Below are positions 54,650 through 64,000 of a stretch of 64,000 nucleotides of DNA, one piece after another. A model generated the notes under the pieces. It was not told where the DNA came from and ran no database searches. It saw nothing but the letters and a program-made list of their open reading frames with translations. Numbering within the stretch: position 1 is the stretch's first letter; every line of letters starts with the position of its first letter. Source of the stretch: Rhizophagus irregularis (lineage: Eukaryota > Glomeromycota > Glomeromycetes > Glomerales > Glomeraceae); NCBI RefSeq assembly GCF_026210795.1, contig NC_089439.1, forward strand, positions 1,612,001 to 1,676,000, read 5' to 3'. Made by a program: the position numbers and the translations under genes.

Positions 54650-56382
54650 TGAGCAAGGAACACGTGTATTCCATGAAATATCCGTAGATGTCGTTACAGG
54701 AGTATTTGGACTCGAAGGACAGGTATTTACTTTATCGTTACCACGAAAATATATGGACGGTAATACCCTATGAACCTAGGTTCCTAGAACCTCCTCTGTT
54801 AACAGCGCACCCTTTGGGTGGTTCTACTGGTTGAGCGGCGAGACTGTCATTGTATACCCTGAGAAATATATGCGGACAATGTTATCAACAGCCAAGCATC
54901 ATCCTTACAAAAATATACTTATCATCACAGAGATTCGTGAAGCGAATTCCTTTGGGATTCCATGTAATTTGTTACAAAAATATACCGGCAATAAAAATAA
55001 AAAGGCCATCGATACAACAAATGTAACACACGTGTCTGCCTTACAACAAATATGACACTGAAGTAGATATAATTCGGGTTTGTAACAAAATATACAAGAT
55101 ATGGTAACGATTGTCGAAGCAATAGTATATTAAATTGGTAACGATTAATAAAGTCATCGTATAACAGTTGTTCATATAACAACATGGACACTAATCGTTA
55201 CAACAAATTACTTCATGGCTACAAAAAATACAGACTTGTAAAAACTATGTACTCATTATTAGAATAAATTATGTGAGCATCGCTTTCTACTCCACGGTAG
55301 AAACGCCGATTGGTATGAAGAAGAATCTTCCGATGAAACTATACGGACCCGAGCTAAAAACTCTATGCAGGGGATAAAAAAGGTATTAACACAGTTTCAA
55401 ATGATAGTATGACCCTGTATACTACGAGTAAAAACCTCGTTTCACTCTTGAACATGGTGCACCCGGAGATCTAAACCTCAGTACTGTCGACAACAATCGT
55501 ACAAATCTCTAGTGACAACGTTTTATACCGCATCCCCAGTAATGTGTTTCATAAAGAGACTGCTCAAAGATTATACTTTCTATGGTAGTGCATGTATTAT
55601 TGAAGTGCGAAAACAATCAATAACGAGTCGTTACACCTGGTAATAATTGTCGCATAATATCGGTAACGATGGCTGCAAATTTTTACAATGGTGCATAATT
55701 TGGCAACGCTGTCTGCTTCTGTTTCTCCATCTACATTAATCCCCCAGAGGGTCTCTCCAGTTCTATGAGCTGAGCATCATGCCTTAGGCTCTGCCTACTA
55801 CGTATATTCCATCTACCTGAGCGTGGGCTTCGCCCAGCCAAGGGCTCTTGCCGCTCAACCACGCAAAGGTATTAGGAGAATGTGTTCCTAATGTAGAACT
55901 GGATTGACCCTCCGGGAAGAGATGTACATTAATTTGTTATCGATAACAATCATTTATACGTTATGATATTAGACCCATTGCGAAACAATATCATGAGCGT
56001 TGGCTAGTCCCAGTCAACTCTTGCCCTATGAACCTAGGTTCCTACCCTTCAATAATGTATGATATTTGTAAAAAATGAATGCAGAGCGTGGTTGAGCGGC
56101 AAAACGGTCATTCAATTACGTAGATGATTAATAGACAAACGTATACAAAAAATCTCCACTTCCTTCGGAAGGACCTATGGGCTGTTTTTTTGAGGAACGA
56201 GGAGGCCTCTGGCCCATTCCAGTCCATTTATGGACCTTCCGAAGGAAGTGAAATTAGTCTTTAGACTGAGCGTGGGCTTTGCCCAGCCAAGGGCTCTTGT
56301 CGCTCAACCAGTAGAACCACCCAAAGGGTGCGCTGTTAACAGAGGAGGTCCTAGGAACCTACGTTCATAGCGGAAGTGGAGG

Positions 56383-56530
56383 GAAATTACAGAACGGACT
56401 GAACTGTAAAATTTTCAGCGACCAGAAGTCGTCCAAGTTACGTGATTTCTGAGACGGCCCGTCCCGGAAAATATAGAACGGACTGAACTGTAAAAATTTC
56501 ATGACCAGAAGTCGTCCAAGTCATATGAAT
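56383..56530. repeat. Two tandem units of the TCACGTGA-family interior
   Basis: AGAACGGACTGAACTGTAAA ... GACCAGAAGTCGTCCAAG appears twice in a row, separated by GAGACGGCCCGTCCCGGAAA. Confidence 0.75.
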
Positions 56531-56580
56531 TTGCACATGACATCTACCGGAAATCCGGGGGATGTCACATGTAATGATGT

Positions 56581-56620
56581 TCATGTGACACTCTATGCAT
56601 TTGTTCAGAGTATCACATGA
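56581..56620. repeat. 40-base palindromic repeat, copy
   Basis: Arms TCATGTGACACTCTATGCAT and TTGTTCAGAGTATCACATGA; same family as 10034, with changes in the loop. Confidence 0.7.
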
Positions 56621-57500
56621 CGTTCTGTTGATGACGTGTCAATGTACATCAATTTCCTTTCTGTAGTCAATGTTTATTATCTTTCACGACCACTCCTTTC
56701 AGGTAGGATCCTAGGTTTCTACATGAGCACCTTGCCCTACCACGGGTACGAAGTAGAACTGGGATAACCCTCCGGGAAAGAATGTACCCATTAATCGGTT
56801 ATCGATAACAATCATTTTTACGTTATGATAATAGGAACACATTCCTAAGAGCTTAGAGCTGGTTGAGTGGCATTAGGAGCCATTTCCTATGACTGATCCT
56901 ATCACGTGACCCACTATATTCTACTCTGCTGTTGTTCACTAATATACTGTTCTGTAGCCTATTCCGTCGTATAGCGCTGTCCATTCTTTTCCTCATTCCG
57001 AAGCAGACAGATATGTAATTGATAGTAGACAAGTAAAAAAACAGTGTAGTAATCGAAATGCTTATTAGTATTAACGTAGTCACTAAGAACCATCACGTAT
57101 CTATTGTCCACTAATCTACTCCGCAGTGGATTATATATGTGATCTCCTATGATGTCCACTTACATTCTTCACCAGTCGATATCTCCATCAATTTCGCAGT
57201 CGATGTCCATGGGATACGCAAGATATTTTTCTACTTCGTAACTTCGTCTACAATTGTACACCAGTGTGTTAATCATTGCGGCAAAATGGGACGAAATCTG
57301 TCTTTATAACGCATACATATTTTACGGATAATAAAACGACAATGGCTTTCCCCTATAATTACCGTTTTATTGTCAAACAGTTGGGATTTTTAGAGATTAC
57401 ACGACGAATGACAACGATAAACTCACGAGACAATCAGAAAATGGACGAAACGAGCATTTGGAAACCAATTATACAACACGACTCTCGGCAAACAGTAATA

Positions 57501-57582
57501 TACGGTGGTGAGCAAAATTTATTCTCTCGAAGGGAGGTTCCACTGGAAAGGCGAAGCCTAAAAAAATATGCTTACCACTGTA
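57501..57582. mobile_element. Minimal MITE, copy 13
   Basis: 82 bases: TACGGTGGTGAGCAAAATTT, a CTCTCGAAGGGAG hairpin, TTCCACTGGAAAGGCG, then TATGCTTACCACTGTA. Confidence 0.85.
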
Positions 57583-57930
57583 CATGGAGAATATAGTGGA
57601 GTATTGGTAATTACTTATGCTTATTGATGTACTTACCGATTTTTTGTAACGGAGTATACTGAGATAGGTTTCGAAGTCGATCCCTCTTGTTTGTCAACGC
57701 CATTATATTGGAATTGTTTGTATATTAGTTTTTAGTTAATGTAGTATTCGAATTGTTCGACCCCCAAGTGATGAATAGAAAACAACAGCTCGAATCATAT
57801 GTTTTTGTTTCCAATGGATTATCGTTACCATAAGTAATGGATGGTATAACCTCATAACATAATATCGTTACCACCATTATCACGGTATTCTAGCTCACTT
57901 CACATATGCGTCATTCCCAGGATGTATGGC

Positions 57931-58674
57931 GTTCTAGCGTATGCATATTACAAATGCGTAACAAGAAAATAAGATGTAGCCCAGGCAGAGCCTACTAAGT
58001 AGTGCGAGAGACAATAAATGTTAAATCATTCGATGATCGCCCAAAAGCACATGAATTTTTTAACTGCCATTGAATAATGAACATGATGCGAACCTCGCAC
58101 AGTTTCGTTTTACTCCTTTGTTTCGGTTAATAAAGATATTATCAGTTTCCTGAACAAAGTACGGCAACGAGCAGTGCTCCCTGTTTTACTGACGGATTCT
58201 AGACTTGCGGATAATTAGACTACAAAAATAAAGTCGATAGAAAACAGTAGAGGTGAGATTCTGTCTCTGTCAATGATATAGGACCCTCCGATATCGATTT
58301 CACATGAATGCAGTTGTCCACTAATAATCTGTTCTGCGATTACGCCCATGTTATTCCTTGAGCACACCCTGTGGAAGGTTTTAGTAAAACTGAACGGAGT
58401 CCACTGGTTCAGCGGCAAACAGTATATCACATGGCTCGATTGACTACAGGATATAAAATTAGTTGATCACCATGGCATAACAGTGTAGATAAGAGATTAC
58501 AATATGCGTTGAGATGCCTGCAGTCATTCATGTTATTCATTTTGCTGTCCACTAATAATCAATTCCGCAGTAAACTACTATTATCCACTCATATTCTGCA
58601 ACGCAGTCGCCCACGCCGTTGTCCACTCAGGACAGGTATATGTAGACAAGTATATGTGGATAAGTACGGTGGTG
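57931..58674. other. No gene; GTCCACTAATAATC motifs
   Basis: Three or four copies of a loose motif GTCCACTAATAATC..TTCCGCAGT lie at 58315-58640. The same motif is at 26990, 28195, 32465, 57105 and 59812. Confidence 0.45.
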
Positions 58675-58831
58675 ATCAGTCGGAGACTGCTCGAAGAGCA
58701 AAATTATTTGGAATGACGAATGTGTGAAAATGGCCATATTAGGCAGTTATTTATACGTTTATTACGTATTTTTCCTCTTTCTTTTTCCAGTGGAACTGGG
58801 CTCTGCCCAAAAAAATATGCTCACCACTGTA
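58675..58831. mobile_element. Tc1/mariner-like MITE, copy 14 (reverse)
   Basis: TACGGTGGTGATCAGTCGGA at left, TATGCTCACCACTGTA at right. The interior (GGAATGACGAATGTGTGAAA, TTTCCAGTGGAACTGGGC) closely matches copy 2. Confidence 0.9.
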
Positions 58832-59196
58832 TATGTGGACGGATACTCTCCGGGTATTCTGCTTCACAATGTGTTTTAATGTAACAGCAGCTATATTTTT
58901 TGTAATTCTTTTTTGGGTCAACCAAAATTTACACGCTTGCAGAAATATAGTCATCGTTGCCACCTCTTTAAGGGATGCGAAGCATTAGAATTATATAACG
59001 GCATTATCAATTAATATGTGCTATTGTAGAAAAAATACCCGAATGGCAGTAAAATGACGTAGGTGAATGCGGGAGTGATTATTAGTTAACTTCGCAGTAG
59101 ATGACCGTTACCATACTATCATTATTCACACAATTTTTTTGGCCTGAAGATTTTTTTGTAGACATTTGTCTATTATTCCCTACGTAATTGATAATG

Positions 59197-59752
59197 TACA
59201 GTGGTGAGCAAGATTATTTAGGCGGAGCCCATTTACACTGGAATGACGAATGTTGGAAAATGGCCACATTAGACAGTTTTTTAGTCCGTAGGACCTTCTT
59301 CGAAGTGCATTTTTTACTTCGTAGGCATAGCCTAGTAAAACCACCCAAAGGGTGCGTATTTTGCACTCCATTATTTTCACTTCCTTCGGAAGGTCCATAA
59401 ATGGACTGGAATGGGCTATTTCTTCGAAAGGCCACGTCAAGCCCCCTCGTTCCTCGAAAAATCAGCCCATGGGTCCTTCCGAAGGAAGTGGAGATTTTTT
59501 TGCCTACATTGGCCTATTTATTCATCTACGTAATTGATAATGTATGAGAATTGTAAAAAACGAATACAGAGCGTGGTTGACCGTCTTGCCCTAGTCTTTA
59601 GACATTCCGAAGGAAGTGAACGTAGGTTCCTACCTAAAAGGTACGAAGTAGAACCTCCTCTGTAAACAGCGTGGTTGAGCGGCAAGAGTAGAGCCACGTC
59701 AGTTCATAGTGTGGAACCTCCCGTGGGGAGAAAAAATATGCTCACCACTGTA
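59197..59752. mobile_element. Large composite MITE, copy 15
   Basis: Outer ends TACAGTGGTGAGCAAGATTA and TATGCTCACCACTGTA, 556 bases apart. Inside are AGTCCGTAGGACCTTCTTCG, several TTCCGAAGGAA hairpins, the GTGGTTGAGCGGCAAGA piece and a long imperfect inverted repeat around TCCATAAATGGACTGGAATG. No transposase frame. Confidence 0.75.
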
Positions 59753-60059
59753 GGGCCCTCAGGTATCAATATTACGTATATGCTAGTTGATCCACATTAT
59801 TTTCCCGGTTGTCCACTCATAATCATTTTCGCAGCTGTCTACCCATCCTTCGGGTGCTTCGTACCCTCTGGGTAGAACTTCATATTCAAAGGTCTTACGA
59901 AATACCTGGAGAGTATTGCGAAGCAATGTGTTCCTAATGTAGAAACCCATTTCGTACCTTTTAGGCAGGGTAACGATGTCAACACAATAAACGTATATAC
60001 TGTTTTTGTTACAGTAGTACATAAATGACTTTGGTAACAATGTTTAGTTCAATGAGGTA
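59753..60059. other. No gene; hairpin modules
   Basis: ATTGCGAAGCAAT at 59915-59927 and ACCCTCTGGGT near 59863. Confidence 0.45.
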
Positions 60060-60226
60060 TACGGTGGTGAGCAAAATTATTTGGAATGGCAAATGTAGGA
60101 AAATGGTCATATTAGACAGTTTTTTAGTCCGTAGGACCTTCTTCGAAGTGCGTTTTTTACGTATTTTACCTCTTTCTTTTTCCAGTGGAACTGGGCTCTG
60201 CCCAAAAAATTATGCTCACCACTGTA
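60060..60226. mobile_element. Tc1/mariner-like MITE, copy 16
   Basis: TACGGTGGTGAGCAAAATTA at left, TATGCTCACCACTGTA at right, with an AGTCCGTAGGACCTTCTTCG module inserted in TTTTTTA|CGTATTTTACC. Confidence 0.9.
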
Positions 60227-60971
60227 TATTGGTTGGTAACCATGAATACATATACCATTAGTTATCATTTGTAGGCAGAGAAGCTTCTAAGCATTTATTT
60301 TGGTAACTATGTGAACATATCGATAACCGCATTCACATTATTCGTTACACATAGTGTTTATTTTGTTACGTGCATATATTTGTTGGTAATGATGTAGCTA
60401 TGTTAGAATAACCCCTTGGTAACTATATCATATCCTGCATTGTACTCCCCGAAGGGAAGTAGCTGACATAACATGGGTAAATCGTGTAAACAGCATGAAG
60501 ATAACGTAGGCAACATGGAGGAGATTGCCAGCATGACACAGAGAGGAAAGCAGGACAATATAACATGACATGATGAGTTGATATCGTTACGAAAATAAGC
60601 GAAAGGTGTGTTCAACCTAATTTTTGTAACGATAGGCAATAGGGTCGGGTCGACTATGGACACGTGAAATAAATAATATGTGGAAAATTTCCCGGTCAAA
60701 ATTACAGTCATGTGATAATGTTCTGTTAATAAAATTAGGAACACATTACAAAGTAATGCCATGAGCGTGGGCTTTGCCCATTCCTACTCTTGCCACTCAA
60801 CCATTAGGACGCTTCTCATGCGAGTTTCTTCGGAATAGCGCCTTCAGGGAATATCTTCTAATGCCTTTGACTAATGAGACTGAAGTGGTCTTTGGAAAAT
60901 GAATGTACCGCTGACAGTCATTTGTTCACAATACCACAGTGTCACTATTTCTTGTGTAAGGTACGAAACAT
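60227..60971. other. No gene; GTTAC-motif cluster and TGACCGT remnant
   Basis: Loose GGTAACTATGTGAACATAT-like repeats at 60235-60420. At 60745-60805 the ATTACAAAGTAAT hairpin and a damaged GGGCTTTGCCC module precede GCCACTCAACC. Confidence 0.45.
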
Positions 60972-61286
60972 ATGCCATTTGTCAAATTATTACAATATAT
61001 GACGTGCGCTGTATCCTTATGCCTCGGCTCAATATTTTGTTTTCATTGGTGTTTCGGTCATGTCGATAATTGTTATTATCTTATACGTATTTCAGTGCTG
61101 CCAATTTATATAATGGGCTACTGTTATTTTTTTGACTTACTACATTCATTGTTATGTATACGTATAGCAATAGTTTTCGGTATTATGAAATCGCCTACTC
61201 ATGCTATAATAAATCCGAGAGCAAAATGTATTAATTCAAATTTAGTCAGGGACTGTCTAAGGATACAACACTGTGAATATTTTTAG
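60972..61286 (+). CDS. Hypothetical hydrophobic 104-residue frame
   Basis: ATG-initiated frame with two or three hydrophobic stretches (VSLCLGSIFCFHWCF, ISVLPIYIMGYCYFFDLL) that could be membrane helices. No family is recognised, the base composition is like that of the surrounding spacer, and it may be a chance frame. Confidence 0.15.
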   Translation: MPFVKLLQYMTCAVSLCLGSIFCFHWCFGHVDNCYYLIRISVLPIYIMGYCYFFDLLHSLLCIRIAIVFGIMKSPTHAIINPRAKCINSNLVRDCLRIQHCEYF

Positions 61287-62250
61287 AAAACCACATCAGC
61301 ATAACTAACCGGATAAATCGCTCATGAAAGATTAACGTAGGAAATTCTGAAACACTCAAAAAAATGATGGTGCATTTATCGCATACATATTCAAGTATGT
61401 GATTGTATTCAAAACTAATTACAAAAAAATAACAATGCAGTCTTTCCCGCACTCAACACAAAAATTCCTAGAAATAGCTAACTAAGAACCTGTTTATTGC
61501 AATAACGAATGAAATTCTGCGGTATTAAACTTTTCAGCAGGCGCCTTTGCCAAAAGGATGCATAACTAAGTCAATACTTCACTGTAAGTGACCGGTATAA
61601 CAACCATACAAGATATACCCATCTACCCTGAACGGTTATGCTGTCTTGAGTTCCCCAAGTCCGATGTGACAAGTCCCATCTTTGAGCCTATGAACCTAGG
61701 TTCCTACCTGAAAGGTACGAAGTAGAACCTCCTCTAGAAACACATTACGAAGTATACCCTCTAGGTATTTCCTAAGACTATTGCGTGGTTGAGCAGTAAG
61801 ACTTATTACTGTGGTCTTTACTGTATAAGATTATTAGGAAATGTATTCAAAAAAAATCTTTAGTCCATTAGGACCTTCGAAGAAGTGATTTTTCGAGGAA
61901 CGAGGAAAATTATGAAGGACAAAACATCTATGACAAGAACCATCAAAATATACGGGAGGAACTATTTCAGAGACATGCTGCGCAGCTTGAACTCATGCTA
62001 AGGAATTTTCTTTGTTTACTTTCGTTATATTTTTTGTTATTACGAAAAACTAACATCGTATAACGTACAATCTTATTAACAAAAAAAAATTATAGTAATG
62101 ACACATTAACATCAAATAACAGTAGCCAAATAACAGTGGATAACATTAACAATTTATGCGAATTATGATATTAGGTACTACGCTTTTGTTTACAAGACAG
62201 TACTGCGCCTTTATTTATAAGACATTTACTGCGCCTCCACGCACGTGTAG
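61287..62250. other. No gene; one TGACCGT-family remnant
   Basis: Remnant at about 61686-61803: CCTATGAACCTAGGTTCC, ACCTGAAAGGT, ATTACGAAGTAT and GTGGTTGAGCAGTAAGAC, without matched ends. Confidence 0.45.
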
Positions 62251-62288
62251 TCATGTTACTCTCTACACAAAGAGTAGAGTATCACGTG
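62251..62288. repeat. Palindromic repeat, diverged copy
   Basis: Arms TCATGTTACTCTCTAC and GTAGAGTATCACGTGA; related to the 10034 family but with a different loop. Confidence 0.55.
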
Positions 62289-64000
62289 AAAAATGAATGG
62301 CACGGGCCGATAATTATGTTCCATTGATAACTAACCATCATTTTTATTACTAGGCGAATGGGCGCATATGCTGTCAACACCAAAAAATAAGTAAAATACC
62401 TTCGCTATTCATGTATGAGGCGAGAATGCCTACTTGTAAATTATGCATTTACGCCTGTAAAGTCTCTCAAGAGCACATGACATAGGACCCCTTGGGTATC
62501 GATGTCATGAGTAGAAACTAAAGGCACATGAGTTACAAGAAAACATAAATTCAAAATGTTCGGAAGACCCCTCGGGATGTGTCTCAGAATTGTATTTGAT
62601 TGAACGAAATTCTGTTTCCGTTTTGTACAAATACTGTATTTCACTACAAAGACTAATAAATGTTATAATGACAGCGCATTCTGCACTATTTTTGATCACT
62701 AGTTCCACAGATGCAATAACAACAAAAAATGGAATAGACGAGATCAAAGAAGTTACGTAATTGTTTTCATGAAACATTTTTGTTTACAATCTCCACTTCG
62801 TTGAAGGTCCATTCAAACTAAGCAGTTAAATCCATCTGGAAGAAATGGCTTGGAACAAAAAATGCTTATTAAATTTATGGGCGAAGCTCGGGTTATGTCT
62901 AAGATTATATTGGCATCCACACAGAGATAGGTATGCATACGAAATCGCAAGTAGAACCCACAAAGGTTTATTTATTCGTAGTTAACAATCGAATCAGAAT
63001 AAAGGATAGCGATGTATATTAGACCGTAAGGGATGAAAATTCTGCTTCCCTTTAATATGAACAAGGTGTCATCATAGATTGTCCAATTCGATCCTAAACG
63101 TCCATTTTCCTTATTATTTTCGTAGAGTACACTTTTTGTCAAAATAAACCCCGTGCGTTATAGTACTCTATAGCAGTCATTGACATCGTGTAATATCGTA
63201 CGAAGGTAACCACAGTGTCTTCTATGAAATTAGCATTAGAGAAGTTGTGTTTGATACACATCTCTTGCTGTCGTTGATTTAAAGTACACGTTTTGCTGCC
63301 CACTCGATAACTCTAATTGGCGCACATTATTTTCTTCCCCATTTAATGGGTTTATGGTAAGCATTTTTTATATGTTCTCGAATTCACATAACGAGGTCAA
63401 GGGCATTGGTATCATAGTATAACTTAAGTAACGCATTGAAATTCTCGTTAAAGGCAAACGAGAAAACTGTGTAGTGGATGTCAACAACAGACAATAACAT
63501 ACTTGCTCAGCAATGTAGATAAGATCAGTTGGAGACTGGATTACGCCCAGCATAATAATAGCTCTTGTCAACAATAAAGAGGAGTAGGAATCGATTTGTA
63601 TATGAGGACAGCGGTATAAACATAGAAAAGCAGAAATAGCTAGTATCTAAGAGTCTTACCAAGGATATAGAAATTAAATAGGATCATATTGTTCTTATAA
63701 CAAATGTTGGGTACTTTCCAACAGGTTAGATGTAGTCAGTAACCCGCACTGCAAATTACTGTTCATACCCTGCCTTGTGTCTGTGATTCACTTTGACTAA
63801 TTATCTCCTTCATAAGATTGCAAATATATAACGAAATATGAACCTTCCTTTTTTACGGTTAAATGAAAAACAAGTCTAGCTGAACCGGCGACAACTAATA
63901 AGGAACACTCCAAAGCAAGAAATCATGTGATCCGAATTTATTGAACCACAAATTGTACGAACTTGGGCGACCCGAAGTCGTCGAAATTATGTGATCACAG
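62289..64000. other. No supported gene
   Basis: AT-rich spacer with chance frames on both strands. The window ends inside a TCACGTGA-family fragment (GACCCGAAGTCGTCGAAATT). Confidence 0.4.

Larger units (their letters stand above)
54650..57930. repeat. Old duplicated non-coding block, copy B
   Basis: Collinear partner of 25930-29440. Unlike copy A it has gained TGACCGT-family pieces at 54763-54850 and 55810-56400, and a MITE at 57501, but lacks the MITE of copy A at the homologous TA (55595-55596). Confidence 0.75.

Noticed and set aside
57276..57596. 106-codon frame
   Set aside because: Its last third is the MITE at 57501-57582 read through; the rest has no recognisable motif.
24851..62000. 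CRISPR-like array suggested by many repeated hairpins
   Set aside because: Spacing is irregular, there are no uniform spacers, no cas genes, and the genome is eukaryotic.

Overview
This is a gene-poor, AT-rich eukaryotic nuclear window, most likely from a fungus. The coding signal fits an arbuscular-mycorrhizal-type (Glomeromycotina) genome: GT..AG introns of 60-90 bases, lineage-expanded TKL-type kinases with a Cys-rich 'CxxC..SGN..DxFIQ' leader, SAM-domain proteins with a coiled tail, Crinkler-type N-terminal header domains, a GDSG serine protease with short introns, and a RING-H2 protein. The organism is inferred from family recognition, not from a diagnostic marker.

Layout. 1-1.2 kb: 3' end of a PrimPol-like gene and its flank, duplicated at 17.3-18.5 kb. 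2.3-2.9 kb: two-exon SAM protein. 3.5-3.7 kb: kinase leader fragment. 5.6-6.9 kb: four-exon serine protease. 7.8-8.7 kb: decayed coiled-coil/C2H2 gene. 10.5-11.9 kb: HIT-like protein with tandem coiled-coil repeats. 16.4-17.8 kb: intact PrimPol-like gene. 20.2-22.0 kb: PrimPol-like pseudogene (minus). 23.7-24.6 kb: kinase broken by one frameshift. 26-29.4 kb: non-coding block that is an old duplicate of 54.7-57.9 kb. 34.1-37.1 kb: two short Crinkler headers in opposite directions. 39.6-41.5 kb: third PrimPol-like gene, with an N-terminal tandem repeat carrying a hairpin. 43 kb: LRR remnant. 46.1-46.5 kb: small HTH-like gene. 50.2-52.2 kb: 682-residue RING-H2 protein. From 52.2 kb to the end there are almost no genes but many nested repeats.

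Two layers of repeats dominate. The first is a Tc1/mariner-like MITE family (ends TAC[A/G]GTGGTGA, TA target) with at least sixteen two-ended copies. The second is a set of very short hairpin modules (GGGCTTCGCCC, TTCCGAAGGAA, ATTACGAAGTAAT, TTATCGATAA, AGGCAGAGCCT and others) that recur in different combinations, sit inside each other and inside the MITEs, show compensatory stem changes, and in one case form part of an apparently translated reading frame. Separate palindromic families carry TCACGTGA-type ends.

The most interesting unexplained pattern is the PrimPol-like family. Four copies share a divergent primase-polymerase-like N-terminal half, a disordered linker and a hydrophobic C-terminal segment. 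All four are followed within about 60-130 bases by a similar block of three or four G-runs ending in a T-run and GTGT. That suggests a mobile unit or a shared 3' RNA/DNA element.
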